NCBI RefSeq assembly: GCF_900113935.1
Contig: NZ_FORF01000008.1
Location: 1-64,000 of the forward strand
Source of the DNA: Aquamicrobium aerolatum DSM 21857
Lineage (GTDB): Bacteria > Pseudomonadota > Alphaproteobacteria > Rhizobiales > Rhizobiaceae
Length of the DNA stretch: 64,000 nt
Direction: 5' to 3'
Shown in pieces: positions 8,116 through 16,514 of the stretch; position 1 is the first letter of the stretch; each line of letters starts with the position of its first letter. Below the pieces are notes generated by a model. That model did not search any database and had not been told where the DNA came from. It saw only the letters and a program-made list of their open reading frames with translations. The position numbers were made by a program, and so were the translations under genes.

Positions 8116-9189
8116 TCAGAGATCGATATGAGCTCTGTTTTCCTCGATGCGGAACTCAGTGCCATAGCGTGACGAAAGCTCGACGATACGGTCCAGGATC
8201 ACCTGCGCCACACCTGTGTCGGTGGAGATGACAGGAAGACCGTCTGCTTGACACTCTGTGGGGACCAGCGTGATCCTGCGGATGCCCTGCCGGCCAATCT
8301 CAAACTCTGCGATGACGGACCACGGATCGATATCCTCGAAGATTTCGAGCTGGCGTGGCGTGGCGTTGATCCGGTCCTGCTGAGCGATGTTGTTGCCCAG
8401 GCTGTAGATCACCGGCTTGCCGTCGATCAGTTCGATTGCAGTCGGGCTGTGAGCATGATTGCCAAGGATCATGTCGGCGCCTGCTTCGACAATCTGCTGC
8501 GCGAGAGGGCGCTGATAAGCGGCCAGTGGAGTGCCGCGACCATAGCCCCAATGGACGCTGACGATCACGACGTCGACTTGCGCTTTCAACTTGCGGACAG
8601 CATCCGTCAGCACCGACACATCCTCGGGCGCTGCGAAGCTGTTGACCTTGAGCGGCGCGCCCGGCTCCATCATCATGCCAAGCGGATCGAGAGCGATCTC
8701 CTGGCGAACGCGCACAGCAGCGATCCCCGGGCGATCTTCGCGCACGGCATAGTATGGTGGAACGAGACAGGATGCCGCCAGGATGCCGACACGGACACCG
8801 TTGATCTCGCGGATCATCGGCGCCCAGGCTTCCTGTGGCGTACGTCCGCCGCCAATCGTCGTGACACCACCGGCGGAAAGATTGTCCAGCGTGTCGAGGA
8901 AGGCGTCAGGGCCAAAATCCCAGGTGTGATTGGTGGCGACCGTCATGACGTTGAAACCGGCCTTGCCCAAGTCCTGCCCAACGCGCGGCGGCACCAGATA
9001 GGCGATTTCGGAGTCGGTGCGAAATCCTCGGGTCGAGAACTGGACCTCGCAGGCGCCCCAGACAAGATCGCCACGCCGCATGAAATCCATGAGTTCCGTC
9101 AAACCCGATGAATTGACCGCACCTTCGCCGAAGAGAGGGTGCCGGATCACCACATCGCCTGCCGCGGTGAAAAGGAAGGTATCTGACAT
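8116..9189 (-). CDS. CapA-family (poly-gamma-glutamate synthesis-type) metallophosphoesterase-fold protein
   Basis: 357 residues of the CapA/PGA_cap family, a calcineurin-like metallophosphoesterase fold. Motifs in order are FTAAGDVVIRHPL, VMTVATNHTWDFG (the usual NNH..D.G), VSVHWGYG and MILGNHAHSP. No signal peptide is seen, so unlike the membrane-anchored CapA of Bacillus this protein is probably cytoplasmic. The ATG at 9189 is preferred over an upstream TTG. It lies about 25 bases downstream of dctM and about 120 bases before the M20 deacylase, so it is probably co-transcribed with both. The context suggests an enzyme acting on a compound imported by the TRAP system, which is an inference. 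Confidence 0.85.
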   Translation of the reverse strand: MSDTFLFTAAGDVVIRHPLFGEGAVNSSGLTELMDFMRRGDLVWGACEVQFSTRGFRTDSEIAYLVPPRVGQDLGKAGFNVMTVATNHTWDFGPDAFLDTLDNLSAGGVTTIGGGRTPQEAWAPMIREINGVRVGILAASCLVPPYYAVREDRPGIAAVRVRQEIALDPLGMMMEPGAPLKVNSFAAPEDVSVLTDAVRKLKAQVDVVIVSVHWGYGRGTPLAAYQRPLAQQIVEAGADMILGNHAHSPTAIELIDGKPVIYSLGNNIAQQDRINATPRQLEIFEDIDPWSVIAEFEIGRQGIRRITLVPTECQADGLPVISTDTGVAQVILDRIVELSSRYGTEFRIEENRAHIDL

Positions 9190-9212
9190 GACTTCAATCA
9201 ACTTTCATCAGA

Positions 9213-10481
9213 CTAGAGGAAAACGCGCGTCATTCCCGGGAACAGGATGAGCAGCGCGACCATGGCGAACATCGCGACCACGAAAGGAAGTGCGCCGACG
9301 ATGACATCGCTGATACCTCCGCGCGGGCGAATGCTCTGGACAACATAAAGGTTGATGCCGATCGGCGGTGTGATCATCGCAAGCTCGACAAGGATCATCA
9401 CAACGACACCGAACCAGATCGGATCGTAGCCGGCTGCAAAGATGATCGGTGCAACGATCGGTATCGTCGCGATCATCATCGACAGCGTTTCCATGAAGCA
9501 GCCGAGGATGACGTAGAAAATAATGACAGCAATCAAGGTCCATATTGGCGAGAGGCCAAGATTGTTCATGAACGACTTGATCGAGCTCGAGAGGCCTACG
9601 CCGGACAGGACGAAATTGAGGAAATAGGCGAAAACGATGATCAGCATGATCATGCCGGTCGTGCGCATGGTGTTTTCAAATGCGCTCAGAAGCACCTGCA
9701 CGTTCAGCATGCCGCGAAGAGCAGCCAGGGCGAGAACCGCAAGCACGCCAAGGGCCGCGGACTCGGTTGGAGTGGCGATGCCGCTATAGATCGAACCGAT
9801 GATCACAACGCAGATGATGAGCGGTGGCACCAGATGCTTCAGGGATGCGATCCGCTCGGACCATGTTGCATGGATCTTGACTTCGCCCTCGTTGAAGAGG
9901 CTGCTTTGAATGAGGATTGTCAGCGCGAATATCGCGGCCATCAAAAGTCCCGGAACGATGGCTGCAAGATAGAGCTGGGGGATCGATGAGTTTGTCAGGA
10001 CCCCGTAAATGATCATGTTGATGGAGGGCGGCAACAGGATCCCGAGCGTCCCTCCGGCTGCGATTGAACCGAGGAACAGCCGCTCATTGTAGCCGTATTT
10101 TTTCTGCTGCGGGATCGCCAGGGTTCCGATTGTCGCTGAAGTCGCGACGCTGGATCCGGAGGTGGCGGAAAAGAGCGTGCAGGATGCGATATTCGCATGC
10201 ATCAGCCCGCCTGGAAGCCATGAAACCCACTTGCTGAGCGCTGTATACATCTGCTCGGCAATGCCGGTGCGCAAGAAAAGCTCACCCAGCAGAATGTACA
10301 GGGGGATGGCCAGCAATGTGAATTCGGTAAACGCCCCCCAGCTCACTTCACCCAGCGCGCGCCACAAGGGCATGTCGGTAAAGACAAAATTGAGCGACAG
10401 GGCAAGAATGCCCATCACGGCTGCAACCGGTATGGCCAGGAAAATAAGGACCATCAGCGCAACGAAAGTAAATGCGATCAT
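9213..10481 (-). CDS. dctM: TRAP transporter large permease subunit (DctM-type)
   Basis: The 422-residue large membrane subunit, which forms the Na+-driven translocation path of a tripartite ATP-independent periplasmic transporter. It is hydrophobic throughout with about 12 helices. Typical features are the N-terminal LILLGELFLRTGIA-like segment, SGSSVATSATIGTLAIP, and repeats containing LPPSINMIIYG and TPPIGINLYV. The ATG at 10481 is favoured by GGATGTGAAG just upstream; the GTG at 10487 is an alternative. It follows dctQ by about 30 bases, the standard dctPQM order. Confidence 0.95.
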   Translation of the reverse strand: MIAFTFVALMVLIFLAIPVAAVMGILALSLNFVFTDMPLWRALGEVSWGAFTEFTLLAIPLYILLGELFLRTGIAEQMYTALSKWVSWLPGGLMHANIASCTLFSATSGSSVATSATIGTLAIPQQKKYGYNERLFLGSIAAGGTLGILLPPSINMIIYGVLTNSSIPQLYLAAIVPGLLMAAIFALTILIQSSLFNEGEVKIHATWSERIASLKHLVPPLIICVVIIGSIYSGIATPTESAALGVLAVLALAALRGMLNVQVLLSAFENTMRTTGMIMLIIVFAYFLNFVLSGVGLSSSIKSFMNNLGLSPIWTLIAVIIFYVILGCFMETLSMMIATIPIVAPIIFAAGYDPIWFGVVVMILVELAMITPPIGINLYVVQSIRPRGGISDVIVGALPFVVAMFAMVALLILFPGMTRVFL

Positions 10482-10511
10482 CTTCACATCCGATTATCAA
10501 CGGCCCGATGG

Positions 10512-11066
10512 TCAGGCGCTTATCTCGTCTTCGATTTCTTCATCAAGACTTTTGACGCCGGAAATTTCGGCGATCTGCTTCATGTTGTTCTTGATGAAAA
10601 GTCGTGTGATGCTGCCAAGCAGATAGATTTGAACAAGACCAAAAAAGCCCAGTCCGGCCGCCCACAATGATTGGGGAATCCACAGCGTCACGCCGAGTGG
10701 CGTATTTGAACGCGCGCCAATTTCAAATGAGGTGGTCGTCGAGTCCAGGGCCTGCTGAAAAAGCAGGGCAGTTACGCAAAGCAGGCATGCCAGCGACAGG
10801 ATATCCAACGCGGCGCGCCAGGTGGGCGTCATCCTGCCATAGAACAAGTCGATACGGATGTGGGCTCTGCTGAGAAGTGTGAACGCCAATGACCACGACA
10901 CGCCAATCGCAAAAATATACGATGATATTTCGTCGACGCCGCCGAATGAATACTGGAAAATATTACGCATCAAAACTTCGACGCCCACGAGTACAGCGGA
11001 CAGAAGAAGGAATCCGCCGGAAATCCAGACGGAATAGCGCGACAAAGCATGAATTATCGATAGCAT
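10512..11066 (-). CDS. dctQ: TRAP transporter small permease subunit (DctQ-type)
   Basis: A 184-residue small integral membrane subunit with four predicted helices. The family segment is NIFQYSFGGVDEISSYIFAI, followed by ISWSLAFTLL-like and HIRIDLFY, the usual (A/H).(V)D.. pattern of DctQ. AAGGAG lies six bases before ATG 11066, which decides the start against a TTG two codons earlier. It pairs with DctM and sits between dctP and dctM. Confidence 0.93.
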   Translation of the reverse strand: MLSIIHALSRYSVWISGGFLLLSAVLVGVEVLMRNIFQYSFGGVDEISSYIFAIGVSWSLAFTLLSRAHIRIDLFYGRMTPTWRAALDILSLACLLCVTALLFQQALDSTTTSFEIGARSNTPLGVTLWIPQSLWAAGLGFFGLVQIYLLGSITRLFIKNNMKQIAEISGVKSLDEEIEDEISA

Positions 11067-11089
11067 CGGCAACTCCTTGATGCGCCAAT

Positions 11090-11119
11090 TGTCGGGTGGA
11101 ACCGCAGATCCACCCGACA
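11090..11119 (-). promoter_or_regulatory. Stem-loop between dctP and dctQ
   Basis: A perfect 10-base stem, TGTCGGGTGG against CCACCCGACA with a 10-base loop, lies in the 65-base gap after the dctP stop. No T-run follows on the minus strand, so it is less likely a full terminator. It more likely protects the dctP transcript end or lowers read-through, a common way to make more binding protein than permease. Confidence 0.6.
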
Positions 11120-11131
11120 GTCGGCAACGTG

Positions 11132-12175
11132 TTAGTCAGCGCTGATCAGCGCACCGACCGTCTCGTTCCACTCAGCCATGCAGGCATCGCCGCAGCGCTG
11201 GGCAAATCGTGCAAGCACGACGTCGTTGACGAGCTTCGAGCGCAGTTCCACATCAGCCTCGGCGAGTGGTACGAGCGTCATCGCTCCCTTCTTGCCGAAG
11301 ATGCATTCACCACCCGTCGCACAGCTCAGTCCTTCTGCGGTGCGGGCTGCCCCGGCCGACCAGACCTCGTCCTCAAGCTTGCCCATTTCCTCGGTCAACA
11401 GAGCCTGTACGGATGGGGCAAGCTTTTCCCATGCCTTGGCGTTGACCGCATACATGAATGGGCTCCAACCCACTGTGAGCGGGTAGAGATGCGTGGTCAC
11501 CTCATGCCATCCCGCGCTGTTGCCCGAGAACGTTCCGGTGACCGCGCAGTCGATGACGCCAAGCTGCAACGAGGTTACGACTTCGCCAAACGGCATGGTG
11601 ACAGTCACGCCACCCGCGCCTTCGACAAAGTCGGCTACAGTCCGATTGCCGGTGCGCACTTTCTTGCCGCGAAGATCCGAAAGGCTCTCAATCGGACCAT
11701 TGCACCAGAAAACCTGGGCTTCGGTCGGATAGAGCATCAGAAGCTTGATGCCGTATTTTTCCATGTAGAGCTTGGCCAGAGCCGGCTTGTAAGCATCGGA
11801 AACCTTTCTTGCGGTTTCGATGTCCAGGGCAATGCCGGCAAGGTCCGGACCTTCGTTCTGCGGATCATCACCCGCTACGTAGCCCAGCGCAGAGGTTCCG
11901 AAATCGATTACACCCATGCGCATGAGGCGGAAGACTTCAGGGCCCTTCAAGCCCTTTTCGTTCAGGCTGGTGATCGAAGCGGTTACGTTGCCGCCGGTGA
12001 GCGATGGCAGTCGCTCCGTCCAGAATGGCACTTCGATTTCCTGATAGATGCCTGCGGTAGCCCATCCGCCCTGAACGCTGAGTTCAGTCTTCGGATAGTC
12101 TTGTGCGCTGGCACCAGTTGCAAACGCCATGGCAGTCACAGCCGCCGCGACGCAGGCCCTTGCTTTGTCGAACAT
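11132..12175 (-). CDS. dctP: TRAP transporter periplasmic solute-binding protein (DctP-type)
   Basis: A 347-residue periplasmic binding protein. The start at 12175 follows GGAAAGGGGA and gives a signal peptide (MFDKARACVAAAVTAM..., cleavage near ASAQ). The DctP core includes LSDLRGKKVRTGNRTVADF and MPFGEVVTSLQLGVIDCAVTG, where the conserved Arg of the family binds a carboxylate. Four cysteines in the last third (SCATGGEC and CGDAC) may form disulfides. The usual organic acid is the expected ligand class. It is first in the dctPQM-capA-M20 group and divergent from an RpiR regulator. Confidence 0.93.
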   Translation of the reverse strand: MFDKARACVAAAVTAMAFATGASAQDYPKTELSVQGGWATAGIYQEIEVPFWTERLPSLTGGNVTASITSLNEKGLKGPEVFRLMRMGVIDFGTSALGYVAGDDPQNEGPDLAGIALDIETARKVSDAYKPALAKLYMEKYGIKLLMLYPTEAQVFWCNGPIESLSDLRGKKVRTGNRTVADFVEGAGGVTVTMPFGEVVTSLQLGVIDCAVTGTFSGNSAGWHEVTTHLYPLTVGWSPFMYAVNAKAWEKLAPSVQALLTEEMGKLEDEVWSAGAARTAEGLSCATGGECIFGKKGAMTLVPLAEADVELRSKLVNDVVLARFAQRCGDACMAEWNETVGALISAD

Positions 12176-12309
12176 GGTGTCCCCTTTCCCGACTTGATTA
12201 ATAATGGTTGTGTGGACGACCAGCCGGCGCACAGAAAGTTGCGCAGGGTTGTTCGTCACGAGTAGATGTCTGGCTTACGAAATCTCTCCTCCGCGTCCCT
12301 CCAACGCTT

Positions 12310-12370
12310 AAAATTGTAAGATCTCATTCTAAAAAACAATTTTCATATCGCAGGATCATTGTAAAATGAT
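12310..12370. promoter_or_regulatory. Operator-like inverted repeats between dctP and the rpiR-type gene
   Basis: Two palindromes lie in the AT-rich divergent spacer. The first is AAAATTGT (12310-12317) with ACAATTTT (12336-12343). The second is ATCATT-GTAA-AATGAT (12355-12370). Their position between the TRAP genes and the RpiR-type gene makes them candidate binding sites for that regulator, controlling both directions. This is inferred from symmetry and position only. Confidence 0.5.
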
Positions 12371-12405
12371 TTTTATTTTCCATGGAAAGGGGAGCGCACG
12401 CTGGC

Positions 12406-13251
12406 ATGACAGACATTGAAAGAAAGCCCCTGTCGCTGCTCATCCAGGAGCGCGCTTCCCAATTGTCGCCAACGGACCGTCAGCTGGCGGATCTGATACT
12501 TGGATTTCCAGGTGAGATTGCCAGCTATTCAGCAGTGGAGCTGGCCAAGATGGCGGGGACATCGAATGCGGCGGTAAGCCGTTTCGTGCATCGTCTGGGC
12601 TTTCGCACCTATGAGGACATGAAGCGTCACGCGCGCGACATGCGAAGCGAAGGTTTCCCGACCTATCTACTCGAAAAGCACCAGACCGACACTGCCGGGC
12701 AGATCGCGCGCCACGTTCACGTCAGCCAGCATAACATTGTGGAAACGTTTTCGGCCTTGGACCCGGCAGAACTGAGCGCAGCAACCGAGGGCATTGCGAC
12801 GGCGCGCAAGGTTGTGTTCATCGGCATGCGCAACGGGCATTTCCTGGCTAAATATCTGCGCTGGCAAATCAGTGAAGTCTGCACTGACACGGTTCTGTTG
12901 CCGAGCGATGGCGAGACACTGGCTGAATCTCTCGTTGGCTTGACGAAAGATGACGTGATCGTGGTCTTCGCGATACGCCGGCTGGTTCCGATCATCCGCG
13001 CTGCCATCGCTCTGCTGCCGTCGCTGCCCGCGCGAACCCTGCTGCTGGTCGATCAGCATTATCGCGAGGCCTATCAGCCAACCTGGATGTTACGCTGCAT
13101 GACACAAAGCCCCGCGCCACTCGACAATCATGCCGCGTTGCTCGTCTTGTGCCACATTCTGGCAGACGAGGTTTTCCGGTATCGGGCCGATTCGGGACGT
13201 CAGCGCCTGACGTCGATTGAAGACATGCATCATGTCCTTGGAGAGATGTGA
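12406..13251 (+). CDS. MurR/RpiR-family transcriptional regulator
   Basis: 281 residues. An N-terminal RpiR helix-turn-helix (about residues 15-80, with TDRQLADLILGFPGEIASYS and GTSNAAVSRFVHRLGF) is followed by a SIS sugar-phosphate-binding domain (about 120-250, with KVVFIGMRNGHFLAKYLRWQ). The SIS ligand is usually a phosphosugar or related acid. The start at 12406 follows GGAAAGGGGAGC; an in-frame ATG 24 bases earlier overlaps that site and is less likely. Divergent from the TRAP operon, it is the likely regulator of that operon. Confidence 0.92.
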   Translation: MTDIERKPLSLLIQERASQLSPTDRQLADLILGFPGEIASYSAVELAKMAGTSNAAVSRFVHRLGFRTYEDMKRHARDMRSEGFPTYLLEKHQTDTAGQIARHVHVSQHNIVETFSALDPAELSAATEGIATARKVVFIGMRNGHFLAKYLRWQISEVCTDTVLLPSDGETLAESLVGLTKDDVIVVFAIRRLVPIIRAAIALLPSLPARTLLLVDQHYREAYQPTWMLRCMTQSPAPLDNHAALLVLCHILADEVFRYRADSGRQRLTSIEDMHHVLGEM

Positions 13252-13627
13252 GGCGCCCGCGCCATCATCGCTCCAGGGCTCGTTGATTGGAGCCAGATGA
13301 TCTGATTGCGCCGTTCGTGTTGCCCTCTGCGGATGACAAGGATGATGCCGCTCACAACGCGCCGATCATCACCGAGCTCGCGCGCGTTTTTCATGGGGTA
13401 GGGCGCGAAGGCGCGCCATTCGCGCATCCGTCAGCCAAGAAAATTAGTCAGTCCGTCTCCGTCACGCCCGTCTGACTCGAAGCCGTCAGCTCAGTCAATG
13501 GACCTGAGTCTGGACGGTTATCTCTGACTTCACAGCTTGCTTGCGCCAAATTCAGGCGCGGACATCCACACATATTGGCGTGTTCGGCGACAGACCGTCG
13601 TTGACAGATCATCAGTGGTTAAATAGA
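13252..13627. other. Intergenic region upstream of the FCD regulator
   Basis: About 375 bases with no convincing gene. It follows the RpiR-type gene, and no clear T-run terminator is seen. It presumably holds the promoter of the next operon; only the operator-like palindrome at its end stands out. Confidence 0.4.
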
Positions 13628-13636
13628 GGTCAGACC
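13628..13636. promoter_or_regulatory. FadR-like operator GGTCAGACC before the FCD regulator
   Basis: GGTC-A-GACC is a perfect odd-length palindrome and matches the GGTCNGACC core bound by FadR-type GntR regulators. It sits immediately upstream of the GGAG ribosome binding site (13639-13642) of the FCD/GntR gene, where bound repressor would block transcription. Autoregulation is the natural reading; this is inferred from position. Confidence 0.55.
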
Positions 13637-13650
13637 ATGGAGTGATCTCA

Positions 13651-14412
13651 ATGGCGGACAACAAGGCATCCACGATCCGGCGTGAAGTTTCTGACGTGCG
13701 CAGCAGCTATGAGCGCGTCTTCGCGTTTCTGCGCGAGCAACTTCTGTCTGGAGAGCTGGTTACAGGGGACTGCCTCCTGCCTGAGCGGGAGCTTTCAGCG
13801 CAGCTCGGCGTTAGCCGGCCGATGTTGCGAGAGGCGTTGCGTGCGCTTTCGATGCTGGGTGCCGTCGAGATCCGTCACGGTGTCGGCACGATCGTGAAGC
13901 GGCCGGATGTGTCGACGTTGGGTGACTTCGTCACGTTCGCCTTGGCGCAGCAGTCGGATGTCATCGACGACATCATGGAAGCGCGTGTGGCCATCGAGCA
14001 TCATGCTATCCGTCTGGCCTGCCGTCGTGCGCGGCAGGTGGATTTCGATCGGCTTGCCGACGCGATTTCTTTGATCGCTGAGACGATTGATGATCCGATT
14101 GCCGGCGGTCATGCGGATTACAATTTTCACGAGGCGATCGTGCGGGCTGCGCAGTCGCCGGTATTGATCAGCCTCTACCAGTCGATCTCCGGACTGATGA
14201 TGCGCTCCCATCTGGAGCGGCGCGAACAGATCATGCAGGTCGACGGTATCAACGAGTTTCTCATCGGGCATCACAAGTCGATCTTCACAGCGATCGTCGA
14301 GCGAGATGCCGTGAAGGCAGATGATCTGCTCACTCGCCATTTTGAAATTGGCGCAGATTTCCGTCGGCGCGCGACCATCCGCGCCACGACCATAGATAAC
14401 GTTCAAGCTTAA
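13651..14412 (+). CDS. FCD-domain GntR-family transcriptional regulator
   Basis: 253 residues with an N-terminal winged helix (about 15-85, with LLPERELSAQLGVSRPML and GVGTIVKRPD) and a C-terminal FCD ligand-binding domain (about 100-235). The FCD metal-site pattern is visible as EARVAIEHHAI, HADYNFHEAIV and IGHHKSIFTAI. GGAG eight bases before ATG 13651 decides the start. It heads the rpiB-dehydrogenase-ABC operon, 11 bases before rpiB, so it very probably controls that operon in response to its substrate, usually a carboxylic acid. Confidence 0.93.
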   Translation: MADNKASTIRREVSDVRSSYERVFAFLREQLLSGELVTGDCLLPERELSAQLGVSRPMLREALRALSMLGAVEIRHGVGTIVKRPDVSTLGDFVTFALAQQSDVIDDIMEARVAIEHHAIRLACRRARQVDFDRLADAISLIAETIDDPIAGGHADYNFHEAIVRAAQSPVLISLYQSISGLMMRSHLERREQIMQVDGINEFLIGHHKSIFTAIVERDAVKADDLLTRHFEIGADFRRRATIRATTIDNVQA

Positions 14413-14423
14413 GGGACTTCGCA

Positions 14424-14870
14424 ATGAAAATCGTAGTTGGAAGCGACCACGCAGGCTTTCCACTGAAGGCAGAAATCATCAGCCAGCTGAAGGAACTCGG
14501 CCATGAGGTCGAGGATGTTGGCAGTTTCGACCCGTTGCCCGTCGATTTTCCGGATATCGCCCGTCTGGTTTGCGACAAGGTCAACAGCAAGGCTGCCGAG
14601 CGCGGGCTGCTGGTGTGCGGAACCGGTGTTGGCGCGGCAATTGCAGCGAACAAGATTCGCGGTATCCGGGCGGCGGTTTGTCATGACGTGCATTCGGCAC
14701 ATCAGTGCGTTGAGCATGACGACGTCAATGTCATGTGTATCGGCGCGCAGATCGTTGGTCCGTGGCTCGCTCGCGACCTTGTCGCCGCCTATCTGAGCGC
14801 CGAGTTCGATCGCAACGAGGATTTCGTCCGTCGCGTCGAGAAGCTTGCCCAGCTCGAACAGTCCAACTGA
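14424..14870 (+). CDS. RpiB/LacA/LacB-family sugar-phosphate isomerase
   Basis: 148 residues, the usual size for this family, which interconverts aldose and ketose phosphates. It has the N-terminal MKIVVGSDHAGFPLK, the catalytic Cys in LLVCGTGVGAAIAANK, and the phosphate-binding region AAVCHDVHSAHQCVEHDD. It is probably not the housekeeping ribose-5-phosphate isomerase but a paralogue for a catabolic pathway, since it lies in an FCD-controlled operon with a dehydrogenase and an ABC importer. RpiB-type enzymes act on tetrose phosphates in erythritol and threitol degradation in related bacteria. The actual substrate is open. Confidence 0.9.
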   Translation: MKIVVGSDHAGFPLKAEIISQLKELGHEVEDVGSFDPLPVDFPDIARLVCDKVNSKAAERGLLVCGTGVGAAIAANKIRGIRAAVCHDVHSAHQCVEHDDVNVMCIGAQIVGPWLARDLVAAYLSAEFDRNEDFVRRVEKLAQLEQSN

Positions 14871-14898
14871 CAAACATGACCGGGCGGAGGCCCATGCG

Positions 14899-15822
14899 AT
14901 GACTACGCACAACAAGTTGGTTGCCGGTTTTGTCGGTGTCGGTGTGATGGGGCGTCATATGGTGCGCAACCTTGCCGAAGCCGGTATGGTCGTGCAGGTT
15001 TTCGACGTCGTCCCGGAAGCGCTCGAAGCGCTTCCGCGTCACGACAATATCCGGCTGGCCAAGAGCCTGCCGGATGCTTTGTCCGGCGCTGACATTGTCA
15101 TCACGATGCTCCCCGATACGCCGCATGTCGAAGCCGTTGTCTTCGGTGAGGGGGGGATTGTCGCGACACTGCCGTCCGGAAGCTTGTTCGTGGACATGAG
15201 CACCATTTCGGGCCACACGACTCGTGTTCTCGCCGAGAAACTTTCCGAACGCGGCATCACGATGCTCGATGCGCCCGTTTCCGGCGGGCCGGTCGGGGCC
15301 GAGAATGGAACCCTGTCGATCATGGTGGGCGGGGATGCGGACGGTTTTGCGCGAGCACATCCGTTCTTCAAGGCCATGGGCGAAACGATCACCCATGTCG
15401 GCGCAGCCGGGGCAGGGCAGACCGTCAAACTGTGCAATCAGCTGATTTGCGGCATCAATATACAGGCGATTTGCGAAGCGCTAGCGCTTGGTCGTGCCTG
15501 CGGTGTCGATCTTGAGCAGATGCGCGACGTGCTGCTGGGAGGCTCGGCGGCCTCCTGGATGCTCGACAGGCTGGGCTCGCAGATGATCAGCGGTGATGCA
15601 TCGGCCGGCTTCCGTATCGATTTGATGTTCAAGGATCTGCGTCTCGTGATGGAGACGGCGATGCAGGCAAATGTGCCGCTGCCGGCGACGGCCTTGGTGA
15701 CTTCGCAATACATTGACGCCCGCGCCCATGGTGAGGGTGGCAACGGCAATCAGGCACTTTTCAAGGTGTATGACCGAATGACCGCGCAGGACCGCGAACG
15801 CAGTCATGGCGCGGGTGCTTGA
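14899..15822 (+). CDS. 3-hydroxyisobutyrate dehydrogenase-family NAD(P)-dependent oxidoreductase
   Basis: 307 residues of the beta-hydroxyacid dehydrogenase family, which oxidises 3-hydroxy acids such as tartronate semialdehyde partners, L-threonate or 3-hydroxyisobutyrate. The Rossmann motif is GFVGVGVMGRHMVRNL, the substrate motif DAPVSGGPVGAENGTLS, and the catalytic Lys lies in AGQTVKLCNQ. GGAGG nine bases before ATG 14899 sets the start; an upstream in-frame ATG overlaps rpiB and is unlikely. It ends inside the start region of the first permease, so the genes are translationally linked. Confidence 0.9.
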   Translation: MTTHNKLVAGFVGVGVMGRHMVRNLAEAGMVVQVFDVVPEALEALPRHDNIRLAKSLPDALSGADIVITMLPDTPHVEAVVFGEGGIVATLPSGSLFVDMSTISGHTTRVLAEKLSERGITMLDAPVSGGPVGAENGTLSIMVGGDADGFARAHPFFKAMGETITHVGAAGAGQTVKLCNQLICGINIQAICEALALGRACGVDLEQMRDVLLGGSAASWMLDRLGSQMISGDASAGFRIDLMFKDLRLVMETAMQANVPLPATALVTSQYIDARAHGEGGNGNQALFKVYDRMTAQDRERSHGAGA

Positions 15823-16501
15823 GATGAAACTCGATTTCACCGCGATCCTTGCGCGCTGGCAGATGCTGTTGGATGGCATGGCATTGACCATCCAGCTCGC
15901 GGTGATCACCATTCTGACCGGCTTTCTGATCGGCACGGCTTGTGCCATCGCAAGGCGCTCGAAGTTCAGGCTGCCTGCAACGATCGCTGCAGTCTATGTG
16001 GAGCTGATCCGCAATACGCCGTTTCTGGTGCAGATATTCGTTGTCTATTTCGGCCTTTCCAGCCTCGGATTCAAATTCACGGCTGTGACCGTCGCCATTA
16101 TCGCGCTGACGATCAATGTCGGCGCATACACTGCGGAAATCATGCGTGCCGGCTTCGATTCGATACATCGTGGCCAGTGGGAGGCTGCCGAATGCCTCGG
16201 CCTCACGCGGGTTCAGGCCTATTGGCATGTCGCATTGCTGCCTGCGATGGAGCGGATCTATCCGTCTTTGACGAGCCAGTTCATCCTGCTGATGTTGGCA
16301 TCTTCGATCACGTCGCAGATCTCTGTCGAGGAACTGACAGCCGCTGCGAACTTCATCCAGTCAGAGACCTACCGTCCTCTGGAAACCTACATCGTCATCG
16401 CAATCATCTATCTGGCGCTATCGCTGGCTCTGCGGTTGGCGTTCTGGTTGCTCGGCATGTTGATATTTCCGCGCCGTCGGCGCCTTGGCACCAATCTTTA
16501 A
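15806..16501 (+). CDS. Polar amino acid-type ABC transporter permease, subunit 1
   Basis: 231-residue membrane permease of the His/Glu/Gln (PAAT) family. It has about five helices and the EAA loop QWEAAECLGLTRVQAYWHV, which contacts the ATPase. The family segment RNTPFLVQIFVVYFGL is present. The start overlaps the end of the dehydrogenase gene; ATG 15824 (MKLDFTAIL) is an equally good choice and neither has a strong ribosome binding site. It works with the second permease as a heterodimer. Confidence 0.92.
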   Translation: MARVLEMKLDFTAILARWQMLLDGMALTIQLAVITILTGFLIGTACAIARRSKFRLPATIAAVYVELIRNTPFLVQIFVVYFGLSSLGFKFTAVTVAIIALTINVGAYTAEIMRAGFDSIHRGQWEAAECLGLTRVQAYWHVALLPAMERIYPSLTSQFILLMLASSITSQISVEELTAAANFIQSETYRPLETYIVIAIIYLALSLALRLAFWLLGMLIFPRRRRLGTNL

Positions 16502-16514
16502 GGAGGGTGTCGCG

